From assembly GCF_029946005.1 (NCBI RefSeq), contig NZ_JAQSDR010000032.1:108995-172994 (forward strand): DNA of 64,000 bases. The letters are read 5' to 3'. This document shows, in pieces, positions 11,042 through 18,924 of this stretch (position 1 is the first letter of the stretch; each line of letters starts with the position of its first letter). The notes below the pieces were generated by a model. That model saw only the letters and a program-made list of their open reading frames with translations. It was not told the DNA's origin and did no database searches. Made by a program: the position numbers and the translations under genes. The stretch comes from Aquabacterium sp. (lineage in GTDB: Bacteria; Pseudomonadota; Gammaproteobacteria; Burkholderiales; Burkholderiaceae_C).

Positions 11042-11161
11042 TCAGACGCTGATGCCGGACCAATATGTGATCGAAATATAAGCGGCATAAACAATGGCCG
11101 CCAACATTAACAGCAACACCACATGACTGAATATCTTCAGCGAACTGGACCATTTTTGCAT
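11042..11161 (-). CDS. 39-residue single-span membrane peptide at the head of the nor operon
   Basis: A small gene found by direct reading: ATG at 11161-11159, stop TGA at 11044-11042. A GGAG ribosome site sits 6 bases before the ATG. The product starts MQKWSSSLKIF, has one hydrophobic helix (about residues 12-30, VVLLLMLAAIVYAAYISIT) and ends YWSGISV. It stops 13 bp before norC, so it should be cotranscribed with and possibly coupled to it. The basic N-terminus suggests an N-in topology. I do not recognise a named family. A small accessory subunit of NO reductase is possible but unproven. Confidence 0.7.
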   Translation of the reverse strand: MQKWSSSLKIFSHVVLLLMLAAIVYAAYISITYWSGISV

Positions 11162-11458
11162 ATCTGGCTCCGGTGGTTGAGGGGCGATACTAGCACCGCA
11201 GTATTTTAAGTTGCACCATTTTTGGGCATTGATAAAAAAACATTTAAAATCAATAACCTAAGAAGTTTTTTGGCGGCCTATCTATTTCACTACTTGCCGT
11301 GTGGTAATTGTTTCTCAAAGTTTGGATGTCGCCTGCACAATGGCTCCTTTACCTGTGGCGGTCTATACCAGCTTGACATGCCTGCTCACGATGGTGGCAG
11401 GATTTGATTATTGCTGGATATTTGACCGCATCGTTCAAAAATCATCCCGAGAAACCCC
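11162..11458. promoter_or_regulatory. Divergent AT-rich intergenic region between the nor operon and the cupin gene
   Basis: About 300 bp with lower GC than its surroundings, containing the promoters of the nor operon (minus) and probably of the cupin gene (plus). At 11237-11255 an imperfect NsrR-like palindrome has a perfect CATTTAAAAT core but poor arms (14 of 19 positions of RATGYATTTNAAATRCATY). Flanking it is an ATTGAT...ATCAAT inverted repeat with 15 bp between arms, too wide for an FNR site. Short open frames here on the plus strand have no ribosome site or recognisable product and are not called. Confidence 0.45.
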
Positions 11459-11803
11459 ATGGCCCTGCATCACGCTTTTTCCGGCGAATTGATTGACATA
11501 CGCCCCCTCCAGGGCGACCTCAAAACCGTCAGCACGACAACGCTTTACAAGTCGGACCACCTGGAGGTGTTTCGCCTGGTCCTCTTGGCCGGCAAGGGGC
11601 TGCCAGATCACCGCGTGGCGGGTGAACTCACCGTGCAATGTCTTGAGGGGTGCATCGAGATGATGGCCTCGGGCCGCACTGAATCCATGCGTCCTGGCGA
11701 CCTGATGTGTCTGGCGGGTGGCGTGCCCCATGCGCTGAAGGCATTGGAGGATTCGTCCGTGCTGGTCACGCTGTTGTTGCACACCGCCCAGCCCCGCCCT
11801 TGA
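11459..11803 (+). CDS. Small single-domain cupin protein
   Basis: 114 residues. One cupin beta-barrel: KSDHLEVFRLVLLAGKGLPDHRVAGELTVQCLEG (motif 1; the usual H-x-H is reduced to DHR) and MRPGDLMCLAGGVPHAL (motif 2 with GD and the conserved His). Such cupins bind a metal or small ligand. It sits between the nor operon and the nsrR-nnrS unit, so a role in NO or redox stress is a guess from context. The TGA lies inside the FNR-type dyad that serves the next promoter. Confidence 0.75.
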   Translation: MALHHAFSGELIDIRPLQGDLKTVSTTTLYKSDHLEVFRLVLLAGKGLPDHRVAGELTVQCLEGCIEMMASGRTESMRPGDLMCLAGGVPHALKALEDSSVLVTLLLHTAQPRP

Positions 11804-11813
11804 CCCAAGTCAA
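11800..11813 (+). promoter_or_regulatory. FNR/DNR (CRP-FNR family) binding site, perfect dyad
   Basis: TTGACCCAAGTCAA is an exact TTGAC-N4-GTCAA dyad, the core recognised by FNR, DNR and NNR-type regulators (anaerobic or NO-responsive). Its centre (11806.5) lies about 41 bp before the start point predicted from the -10-like TAGCAT at 11835-11840, which is the class II activator position. The target is the 40-residue peptide-nsrR-nnrS unit. Which family member binds cannot be read from the site alone. Confidence 0.75.
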
Positions 11814-11841
11814 GGGTCCGCGCAGCGTTGGCTCTAGCATA

Positions 11842-11860
11842 GGTGTATTGAAAATACATC
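11842..11860 (+). promoter_or_regulatory. NsrR operator
   Basis: GGTGTATTGAAAATACATC matches the NsrR palindrome RATGYATTTNAAATRCATY at 17 of 19 positions, counting the free centre. It begins just after the predicted -10 element (11835-11840) and covers the expected start point, so bound NsrR would block transcription. The regulator gene nsrR is two genes downstream, implying negative autoregulation relieved by NO. Confidence 0.78.
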
Positions 11861-11876
11861 TTATGAATGGATCGCC

Positions 11877-11999
11877 ATGAGCAGCACCACGCCCACCATC
11901 GACGTTCGCACCGTGCCTGTGCAGGATGATTCCAGCATTGCCAAGCTCAAGGCAGCCCATGGCGATGGCCAATGCTGCGGCTTGTGTGGTGGCACCTGA
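11877..11999 (+). CDS. 40-residue peptide with a C-terminal CCGLCGGT motif, first gene of the nsrR unit
   Basis: A small gene found by direct reading: ATG 11877 to TGA 11997-11999, 17 bp after the NsrR operator and 7 bp before nsrR. The product (MSSTTPTIDVR...) is hydrophilic with no membrane span or signal and ends GDGQCCGLCGGT. Three cysteines in the last eight residues suggest metal, Fe-S or dinitrosyl-iron binding, or a redox thiol function. An upstream ATG at 11863 runs into a stop after five codons. The coding call rests on spacing, the clean frame and the motif; I do not recognise the family. Confidence 0.6.
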   Translation: MSSTTPTIDVRTVPVQDDSSIAKLKAAHGDGQCCGLCGGT

Positions 12000-12006
12000 G
12001 CCTCAC

Positions 12007-12465
12007 ATGAAGCTGACCGCTTTCACTGACTACAGCCTGCGTGTGCTGATGTACCTGGCCGCACAGCCCGGGCGGCGAGCGACGATCGCCGAGATCGCGG
12101 CCTCGTTTGGTGTGTCGGAGCATCACCTGACCAAGGTGGTGCATTTTCTGGGTAAGAAAGGGTGGCTGGCCACCGTGCGCGGCAAAGGCGGCGGGTTGGG
12201 TTTGGCCCAAACCCCCGACGCCATCCGCGTGGGGGAGGTGGTGCGCCAGACCGAGGGAGCCGCCATGCCGGCCGAGTGCTTTGGCGTTGAAGGCGGACAC
12301 TGTTGCATCGCGCGCATCTGCCGATTGCGCGGCGTGTTGGGCGAGGCGGTGGAGGCCTTCCATGCTGTGCTGGACCGCTACACCTTGGCTGATCTGACCC
12401 GCAACGGGCCAGCGCTGGCCCAGGTGTTGTTCCCCCCCGCCATCACCGAGACCTCCTCAGCATGA
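12007..12465 (+). CDS. nsrR: NO-sensing Rrf2-family repressor NsrR
   Basis: 152 residues. The N-terminal winged helix (MKLTAFTDYSLRVLMYLA..., recognition region VSEHHLTKVVHFL, wing VRGKGGGLGLA) is Rrf2-type. The cluster-binding loop has Cys91, Cys99, Cys100 and Cys105 (AECFGVEGGHCCIARIC), compatible with a C-x7-C-x5-C Fe-S ligand set. NO destroys the cluster and relieves repression in characterised NsrR. Its own promoter carries a near-consensus NsrR operator. An earlier in-frame start at 11926 is inside the peptide gene and less likely. The gene overlaps nnrS by 4 bp. Confidence 0.93.
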   Translation: MKLTAFTDYSLRVLMYLAAQPGRRATIAEIAASFGVSEHHLTKVVHFLGKKGWLATVRGKGGGLGLAQTPDAIRVGEVVRQTEGAAMPAECFGVEGGHCCIARICRLRGVLGEAVEAFHAVLDRYTLADLTRNGPALAQVLFPPAITETSSA

Positions 12466-13658
12466 GCCAACCCATCAACCTCAAAGAACCTCGCGGGGCC
12501 TCGCCCCCCACACCGAGCTTTGCCTTGTGGCAACTCGGCTTCCGGCCCTTTTACCTGTTGGCCAGCACCTTTGCCGCGCTGTCGATCGCCTTGTGGGCCT
12601 TGCAGTTTGCGGGTTGGCTGAGCACGCCTTACCTGTCGGGGCCAATGTGGCACGCGCATGAAATGCTGTTTGGCTTCACGCTCGCGGTGGTGGTGGGCTT
12701 CCTCTTCACGGCGGGGCGCAACTGGAGCAATCGGCCCACGCCCACGGGCGCCTCGCTGGCCGCACTGGCCGTGCTGTGGGTGGTGGCCCGCGTGCTCGTG
12801 CTAACGCCTTTCGCTTGGGCGGCCGCTGCGGCCAATGTCGCTTTTCCGCTGGCCTCGGCGATTGCCCTAGCCATACCCTTCATCGCCGCAGGCAATCGGC
12901 GCAACTACTTCTTCATCGGGCTGCTGCTGCTGATGGCGGTGGCCGTGGGCATGGTCCATCTGGCGCAATTGGGCGTGGTGCAGATGCCTGCCTGGGTCGG
13001 CATTCAAATGGCGCTGGACGTGATCCTCTTCATCATGGCGGTGATGGCCGGCCGCGTGGTCCCGATGTTCACCAACAACGGCGTGCCCGGTGCGAACGCG
13101 ACCCGCCAGCCGGTGGTCGAGAAGCTCGCCCTGGGTTCGGTGCTGGCCCTGCTGCTGGCCGATGGACTGCAATGGCATGGCCCGGCGCTCATCGTGCTCG
13201 TGGGCATTGGGGCCTTGGCTCACCTGGCGCGGTGGGTGTTGTGGCAACCCTTGAAGACGAGTCGCACCCCCATCGTGTGGGTGCTGCACATCGCCTACCT
13301 GTGGATTCCTGTGCATCTGGTGCTGCGCGGCATGGCCGAGCTGGGCTGGGTCCAGCCCTCGGCGGCAACCCATGCGCTGACGGTGGGGGCCATTGGCGGG
13401 CTCATCATCGGCATGATGACGCGCACGGCGCGGGGGCACACGGGTCGGCCGCTCAAAGCTGATCGCGCCGAGGTCTTCTGCTACGTGCTGGTGCTCCTGG
13501 CCGCCTTGGTGCGTGTGTTCGTGCCGCTCGTCGCCCCCGCTCAACTGGTCCATGCCGTGCTGTGGTCGGCCGCCCTGTGGTCTGGCGCCTTCGGGCTGTA
13601 CGCCGTGCGCTACTGGCCTGTGCTCACCAGGCCGCGACTGGACGGCAAGCCGGGTTGA
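12462..13658 (+). CDS. nnrS: NnrS family heme/copper membrane protein
   Basis: 398 residues, about 12 membrane spans. NnrS proteins protect against nitrosative stress, limiting iron-nitrosyl damage. Conserved family segments seen: LWQLGFRPFYLLAS near residue 22, GPMWHAHEMLFGF with the paired His residues near 60, GRVVPMFTNNGVPGA in the middle, and MMTRTARGHTGRPL near residue 320. The start ATG overlaps the nsrR stop, so it is coregulated with the NO sensor. Confidence 0.94.
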   Translation: MSQPINLKEPRGASPPTPSFALWQLGFRPFYLLASTFAALSIALWALQFAGWLSTPYLSGPMWHAHEMLFGFTLAVVVGFLFTAGRNWSNRPTPTGASLAALAVLWVVARVLVLTPFAWAAAAANVAFPLASAIALAIPFIAAGNRRNYFFIGLLLLMAVAVGMVHLAQLGVVQMPAWVGIQMALDVILFIMAVMAGRVVPMFTNNGVPGANATRQPVVEKLALGSVLALLLADGLQWHGPALIVLVGIGALAHLARWVLWQPLKTSRTPIVWVLHIAYLWIPVHLVLRGMAELGWVQPSAATHALTVGAIGGLIIGMMTRTARGHTGRPLKADRAEVFCYVLVLLAALVRVFVPLVAPAQLVHAVLWSAALWSGAFGLYAVRYWPVLTRPRLDGKPG

Positions 13659-13662
13659 GCGC

Positions 13663-14052
13663 ATGGATTATTGGTTGATCAAAACAGTCCATCAAACGGC
13701 GGTCGTCCTGTCGATCACAGGCTTTTTCGTGCGCGGCCTGGCATCGTTGCTGAGCGCCGGTTGGGTGCGGGGTCGGCTCGCCAAAACACTGCCGCACCTC
13801 ATCGACTCGGTGCTGCTCGTGGCGGCCCTGTGGCTGGCCTGGACGCTGCGGATCACGCCGGGCAACGCCCCTTGGTTGCTGGCCAAGTTGGCGGGGCTGC
13901 TGGTTTACATCGCGCTGGGTGTGGTGGCGCTGAGGCCGGGTCGGTCGGTGGCCGTGCGGGCGGGAGCGTGGGTCGCGGCGCTCGGGGTGTTCGGCTGGAT
14001 CGTCTCGGTGGCGATCACCAAAAACCCATTTGGATTTCTGGCCTGGTCATAG
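13663..14052 (+). CDS. SirB-like small integral membrane protein
   Basis: 129 residues with four predicted spans. The N-terminus MDYWLIKTVHQTAVVLSITGFFVRG and the central LPHLIDSVLLVAALWLAWTL segment are typical of the SirB family. Biochemical function is unknown in the family. It starts 4 bp after nnrS and is probably in the same transcript, which is the main clue to a role near NO stress. Its 3' end overlaps the convergent histidine kinase gene by 6 bp. Confidence 0.82.
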   Translation: MDYWLIKTVHQTAVVLSITGFFVRGLASLLSAGWVRGRLAKTLPHLIDSVLLVAALWLAWTLRITPGNAPWLLAKLAGLLVYIALGVVALRPGRSVAVRAGAWVAALGVFGWIVSVAITKNPFGFLAWS

Positions 14053-16374
14053 CTCGCTGTCTGCCGCCGGTCCTGCCGTGGCGGAGAAGTTTTCAACCAC
14101 CACCTCGCAGCACACGCCCTTGGGTTCGGCCTCGCTCCAGCGCACCGTGCCACCCAGTTGCTTGACGCGCTTGCGCACACCGCCCAGTCCCAGTCCATGG
14201 GACCAGGTCTCGGGGGCTCGGCCCACGCCGTTGTCGGTCACGGTCAGGGACAGTCGGTCGTTGGCCAGCACCAGTTGCACCTGCACCTTCGAGGCTTTCG
14301 CGTGGCTGATGGTGTTGTTGACCAGTTCGCGCAGGATGCGGGTCAGTGCCGACCATTGGCCCATCGACAAGCTCACGTCACAGTCCTGCGTCATCTGCCA
14401 GGTCAGCTCGCATTGCGCAAAGCCCAGGCGTTGGTGCAGATCGCGTTTCCATTCGCCCGCCGCTTCGCTCAGGCCATGGCTTTGCGCGGCCAGCCCGCGT
14501 GTCAGCGTCTTCAAGTCTTGCAGCGTGTGGCGGATGTATTCTTCGATGTTGGCATTGGGGGCCTGGTACATCAGGGTCAGCAGGCGGGCGCCGATGTCGT
14601 CGTGCAGGTCTTGCGCGATGCGCACGCGTTCTTCACTGCGGCCTTGCTCCACGGCCTGGTCAAAGCTCAGCACGCGGTGCAACTGGTCAATGATGCGGTC
14701 GGCCAGCCGCGCGTCTTCCGAGGTGAACAGTCTCCGGCCCTTGTTCGAGTGCTTCAGCACCAGGGCGTGTTTCGATGGTGTTTCCCGGTTGAGGCGCAAA
14801 GAGGGCAGGCGCACCAACATCACCGAACCGTTGCCGCGCAACTCGGACGCGAACACCTCGCCCCGGGCCACGGTCACTTCCAAGGGATCGAACAATTCGC
14901 GCATCAGGCGGGCCAGCAAATCATCGGTCTTGGCCGGGCGGCGCTCCAGTTCGCGCGCCATGCGGTACAGGCGCTCGAACAGCCGTTCCATCGTGATCGG
15001 ATCGCGCCCGGGCAGGCGGGTCATCAGCCAGCGCCTGATCGACATGTACACGCCGAAGGACAGGAACAGCGACAAGGTCATCGATGTGAACTGGCCCAGC
15101 GAGAACACCGCCACGAACAACAGGTCCAGTGAGGCGGCCACGGTGCTGGACGCGGCCAGCAGCGAGAACTCCTGAAGGATCTGCTTGGAGCGCGACAGGT
15201 AGGGCGCCAGCAGTAACTGGGAGGCGAAGAAAACGTGCCACGTCATGACGCCGAACGTGGTGATGTTCAGGAGCATGTCGGGGCGCGCACCGCCGTGGGC
15301 CACGGCCACGCTCAGCAACACCCAGGTCGCCAGCGTGATGATGGAAAAGCGCTGCAAGACCAGCGTGAAAGGATGCGGCGAGGCGCGGTAGGCCGCTCCC
15401 ATCAGCAAGACTGCCGCTGCCGTCATGAGCGTGCAGCCAACGTGCAGCCACAGCCAACTGTTGGGGTGGTCCAGGCTCATGGCGGTGATGCCCAGACCCG
15501 CGGCTGCGGCCCAGCCCAAGGCGATGAAATAGGGCCAGCCTTTCAGGCGGCGGGGGTGCAACACGGCCACCTGGATCATCGCCGCCGCCGTGACCAGGTC
15601 CAGACCGCCCCGTGCGCGCATGTCCAGGTTCATGAACCACTCCGGCAGGAACAGGTCCAGATTGGTCTCCACAGCGATGAACATCAACTGGCCGGCCTGA
15701 CTCAGCGCCAAGGCCAGGTAGGCCAGGTTGCGCAACTGCGGTCCGGCCAGCACCACCACGGCGCCCACGGCGAACAGCGTCAGGGCCAAGGCCGACAGCA
15801 ACCAGAACAAGGGGCTCAAACCCGACCAGCCTCGTGGGGTGATCAGCACGGGTTCATCCGGCGCATTGACCAGTTGCAATTGCAGCACCTTGCCGTCCGC
15901 AGGCAAGGCGTCCAGCAGCCGTGCCACGCCCAGGTGCAAGTTCACAAAATGCTGGCGTTGCTCGGCATCGCTGATCCAGCGGCCCGAGCGTTGCAAAGCC
16001 AGCATCTCGATGGGTGTTTCCAGGACTTGGGTGCCGCCACCGGGCTGCAGCACCTCGCTGCGCAAGCCCTCCAGGATATGGCCTTCCAGGCGCTGCATGG
16101 CCGGGTTGTCCACCGAGTGCAGCCTGACGGTGCCTTCCGACGTGGCCCGCAATGACACGGGCAAGCGGGGTTGGCTGGACAACCATTGCCCCACCAGCAA
16201 TACCAGCACGAAGCCCATCAGCACCGCGCCCACCAGCATGCGCAGACGCCAGCCAATCCAGCGCGGCAGGTCGTGCGAGCCCTGCAGTACCTCGTCCAGC
16301 GTGGGGATGTAGCCGGAGCCGCCGATCAGTAAATCTGGTGCCGCGCGGGGCGGCGAGGTGTCCATGGCCGACAT
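14047..16374 (-). CDS. Multi-span membrane sensor histidine kinase
   Basis: 775 residues from ATG 16374 (another ATG at 16365; neither has a clear ribosome site). Layout: short cytoplasmic N-tail, membrane span about residues 45-65, a periplasmic stretch to about 195, then about eight spans (195-450), a cytoplasmic GAF-like linker, and a kinase core. The dimerisation helix reads ERVRIAQDLHDDIGARLLTL (phospho-His in DLHDD), of the NarL-partner HisKA_3-like type. The ATPase domain has N-box ELVNNTISHAKAS, G1 VTDNGVGRAP and G2 GLGLGGVRKRV. It pairs with the response regulator immediately upstream. The ligand is unknown; its position beside the NO cluster is suggestive only. Confidence 0.85.
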   Translation of the reverse strand: MSAMDTSPPRAAPDLLIGGSGYIPTLDEVLQGSHDLPRWIGWRLRMLVGAVLMGFVLVLLVGQWLSSQPRLPVSLRATSEGTVRLHSVDNPAMQRLEGHILEGLRSEVLQPGGGTQVLETPIEMLALQRSGRWISDAEQRQHFVNLHLGVARLLDALPADGKVLQLQLVNAPDEPVLITPRGWSGLSPLFWLLSALALTLFAVGAVVVLAGPQLRNLAYLALALSQAGQLMFIAVETNLDLFLPEWFMNLDMRARGGLDLVTAAAMIQVAVLHPRRLKGWPYFIALGWAAAAGLGITAMSLDHPNSWLWLHVGCTLMTAAAVLLMGAAYRASPHPFTLVLQRFSIITLATWVLLSVAVAHGGARPDMLLNITTFGVMTWHVFFASQLLLAPYLSRSKQILQEFSLLAASSTVAASLDLLFVAVFSLGQFTSMTLSLFLSFGVYMSIRRWLMTRLPGRDPITMERLFERLYRMARELERRPAKTDDLLARLMRELFDPLEVTVARGEVFASELRGNGSVMLVRLPSLRLNRETPSKHALVLKHSNKGRRLFTSEDARLADRIIDQLHRVLSFDQAVEQGRSEERVRIAQDLHDDIGARLLTLMYQAPNANIEEYIRHTLQDLKTLTRGLAAQSHGLSEAAGEWKRDLHQRLGFAQCELTWQMTQDCDVSLSMGQWSALTRILRELVNNTISHAKASKVQVQLVLANDRLSLTVTDNGVGRAPETWSHGLGLGGVRKRVKQLGGTVRWSEAEPKGVCCEVVVENFSATAGPAADSEL

Positions 16375-16384
16375 GGCGCGAAAC

Positions 16385-17104
16385 TCAGACCAAGCCTTGC
16401 TTGCTGGCCAGCACCGCCGCTTCGGCACGGCTGGACACGTTCAGTTTTTTGTAGATGGACTTGATGTGGTCGTTGACCGTGAACCATTTGATGCCCATCA
16501 AGGCGGCGATTTCCTTGATGGTGAAGCCCTTGCTGAGGTAAGTGAGCACTTCGCTTTCACGCGGCGTCAGGCGTTCGTGGTCCAGCGGGGCAAGGGGAGC
16601 GGGCGCAGGGGCGGCGGCAGGTGCGGCCGGTGCATGGCCCGCCAGCAAACCATCGCCCGTGCGGAAATGGGTCAGCAGGCGGCGGGCGATGGCGGGCGAC
16701 AGGGGAGGCTGCCCGCGCACGATTTTTTGCAGTTCTTCCACCAGGACCTCGAACCGGTCTTCTTTCAGCAGGTAGCCGTCGGCGCCGCATTGCAGGGCTG
16801 GGAACAGGTGTTCGTCGTCAGAATAAAGCGTGGTCACGATGCGCGTGGCCGGGTAGTTGGCCAGTTCGGTCAGCAACTCCAGGCCGCTGCCGTCGGGCAG
16901 TTCCAGGTCCACCATGATCAATTGGTAGGGATCGTCGCAGGCGACGGCACGACCGCGTGCCTGGTGCCCCAGCAGCCGACGCGCGGCTTCCAGATCGCCG
17001 GCCTCGGCGATGCTGCTGATGTCGCTGAAGCTTTCGCGCACCACGCGGCATAAAAAGCCCCGGGCGACCGGGTTGTCTTCGAGAATCAGAACCTTGACAG
17101 CCAT
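16385..17104 (-). CDS. LuxR/NarL-type response regulator
   Basis: 239 residues from ATG 17104, preceded by GGGAGGGG. The receiver domain has VLILEDNPVARG (acidic pocket), phospho-Asp in LIMVDLELPDGSG, and Lys in GYLLKED. An Ala/Pro-rich linker (about residues 158-172) joins it to a LuxR helix-turn-helix: LTPRESEVLTYLSKGFTIKEIAALM...TVNDHIKSIYKKLNV. It lies 10 bp ahead of the kinase gene on the same strand, so it is the cognate regulator. Targets are unknown. Confidence 0.9.
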   Translation of the reverse strand: MAVKVLILEDNPVARGFLCRVVRESFSDISSIAEAGDLEAARRLLGHQARGRAVACDDPYQLIMVDLELPDGSGLELLTELANYPATRIVTTLYSDDEHLFPALQCGADGYLLKEDRFEVLVEELQKIVRGQPPLSPAIARRLLTHFRTGDGLLAGHAPAAPAAAPAPAPLAPLDHERLTPRESEVLTYLSKGFTIKEIAALMGIKWFTVNDHIKSIYKKLNVSSRAEAAVLASKQGLV

Positions 17105-17274
17105 GGAGCCCCTCCCGAAGCTTGCTGCCAAAAGCGGCAAGCCGGGGTTGATCTGCGCCCCTGACGACCCGGGGCGAACAATCCTCGATTATCCGCATGT
17201 CTTCACATGCCGTCATTCGAAATCGCATCGTTCCAACACCGAGATGGGTGGTCCGCACTCCTACAATTGGCAAC

Positions 17275-18027
17275 ATGCACATATTGATCGCCAACGACGA
17301 CGGCTACCTGGCCCCCGGCCTCCAGGCTTTGGTCGATGCCTGCCAGGGTTTGGGCACCATTGACGTTTTCGCCCCTGAGCGCAACGCCAGCGGCACCTCC
17401 AACTCCCTGACCTTGCACCAGCCGTTGAGCGTTCACACCGCCGCCAACGGCTTTCGCTTCGTCACGGGCACCCCGTCCGACAGCGTTCACCTGGCCTTGA
17501 CGTCGGGTTTGATCGCCAAGCCCGACCTGGTGCTGTCCGGCATCAACAACGGCGCCAACATGGGCGACGACACCCTGTACTCAGGCACGGTCGCTGCGGC
17601 CACCGAGGGCTACCTGTTTGGCATCCCCTCCATCGCTTTTTCTCTCACCGACAAAGGCTGGGCTCACCTGGACGTGGCCGCCCGCGTGGCCCGCCGCTTG
17701 GTTGAAGCCGTGCTGGCCAGGCCGCCCGCCCAGGGCCATTACCTGCTGAATGTGAACATCCCCGCCGACGCCCAGGCCGATTCAGCCCCCTGGCGCACCA
17801 CCCGCCTGGGCCGCCGCCACGCCAGCTTCCCCGCCATCGCGCAGACCAATCCCCGGGGCGAGCCCATTTACTGGATCGGGCCAGCGGGTGAGGCCCGTGA
17901 TGTGGGCGAAGGCACCGATTTCGAGGCCACTCGCCAGGGCGTGGTGTCCATCACGCCCCTGCAGGTTGACATGACGCACCACGCTGCCCTGCCGCAATGG
18001 CAATCCTGGTTGGGCCAGCAGCCATGA
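17275..18027 (+). CDS. surE: 5'/3'-nucleotidase SurE
   Basis: 250 residues, the usual SurE length. A metal-dependent phosphatase of nucleoside monophosphates and polyphosphate ends. The start [15 protein letters not shown] holds the metal-binding DD pair; [15 protein letters not shown] and [24 protein letters not shown] are the other family signatures. A longer frame beginning at 17197 has no SurE-like sequence. It overlaps pcm by 4 bp, and surE-pcm-nlpD is a widespread stationary-phase survival cluster. Confidence 0.96.
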   Translation: MHILIANDDGYLAPGLQALVDACQGLGTIDVFAPERNASGTSNSLTLHQPLSVHTAANGFRFVTGTPSDSVHLALTSGLIAKPDLVLSGINNGANMGDDTLYSGTVAAATEGYLFGIPSIAFSLTDKGWAHLDVAARVARRLVEAVLARPPAQGHYLLNVNIPADAQADSAPWRTTRLGRRHASFPAIAQTNPRGEPIYWIGPAGEARDVGEGTDFEATRQGVVSITPLQVDMTHHAALPQWQSWLGQQP

Positions 18028-18878
18028 GCGACAAGGCGCCTGAGCGCAAAGCCAGCCGGTTCCCCCTGCGGCTGGACCAGATGGTCGGGGCGGCCCGCCC
18101 TGTGGTCAGCCGCGACAGCCTCTTGCTGCGACCCCAGGCCCCTTTGCAAGCCGCCGAGCGTGACCGCAAGGCCGTCATGGCCCCGCAAGGCTTGGGCCTG
18201 GATTCAGTCCACGTGCGCATGCGCATGGTTGAGCGCCTGAAAGCCGACGGCCTGCAGAACCCTCGCGTGTTGGCGGCGTTCGCCCGCGTGCCGCGCCACC
18301 TGTTCGTCGACACGGCTTTGGTCAACCAGTCTTATGAAGACACCAGTCTGCCCATCGGCCTGGGCCAGACCATCTCCAAACCCTCGGTGGTCGGGGCCAT
18401 GATTGCCTTGCTGTGCACCCGGCCTGGCTTGGCGGCCGATGCCACGCGTCCCTTGGGCATGTGCCTGGAAATTGGCACGGGCTGCGGCTACCAGGCGGCG
18501 CTTTTGGCCGACCTGTCCCGCCAGGTGATCTCCATCGAACGCTTGCGCGATCTGCACCTGAAAGCCCGCCACAACCTCGACTCGGTCCGGCGGCAGCTGC
18601 CTGGTTCGCCCGATGTCAGACTGGTGTATGGTGACGGCATGCTGGGCCATGCCCCTTCTGCGCCCTATGACACGATCATCGCGGCGGCAGGTGGTCGCAG
18701 CCTGCCCCAGGCGTGGTTGGACCAGTTGGCCCCAGGGGGGCGCTTGGTGGCCCCCATGGACGATGGCCGAGGCCAAGGGCAGGTGCTCACCGTGGTCGAT
18801 CGACACCTCGATGGTCGGCTCCAACAGACTTCGTCTGGGGCGGTCCTGTTCGTTCCCTTAAAATCCGGCATCACCTGA
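18024..18878 (+). CDS. pcm: Protein-L-isoaspartate O-methyltransferase
   Basis: 284 residues, longer than the ~210 of E. coli Pcm because of an N-terminal extension of about 65 residues typical of Burkholderiales homologues. It methylates isoaspartyl residues to start repair of aged proteins. Signatures: [31 protein letters not shown] motif [23 protein letters not shown], and [14 protein letters not shown]. It overlaps surE, and the next gene encodes an NlpD-like lipoprotein. Confidence 0.95.
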   Translation: MSDKAPERKASRFPLRLDQMVGAARPVVSRDSLLLRPQAPLQAAERDRKAVMAPQGLGLDSVHVRMRMVERLKADGLQNPRVLAAFARVPRHLFVDTALVNQSYEDTSLPIGLGQTISKPSVVGAMIALLCTRPGLAADATRPLGMCLEIGTGCGYQAALLADLSRQVISIERLRDLHLKARHNLDSVRRQLPGSPDVRLVYGDGMLGHAPSAPYDTIIAAAGGRSLPQAWLDQLAPGGRLVAPMDDGRGQGQVLTVVDRHLDGRLQQTSSGAVLFVPLKSGIT

Positions 18879-18924
18879 TGCCTTGGCCGTGGCTGACACG
18901 CGGCCCGCTTTGAGTCTTCCGCAC

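Noticed and set aside
11231..11256. ATTGAT...ATCAAT repeat as an FNR site for nor
   Set aside because: The arms are 15 bp apart; FNR-type sites need 4 bp.
11222..11492. Short plus-strand frames in the nor-cupin spacer (about 60 codons each)
   Set aside because: No ribosome site, and the longest runs into the cupin gene out of frame. Some hydrophobic character (TSLTCLLTMVAG) is not enough to call a gene.
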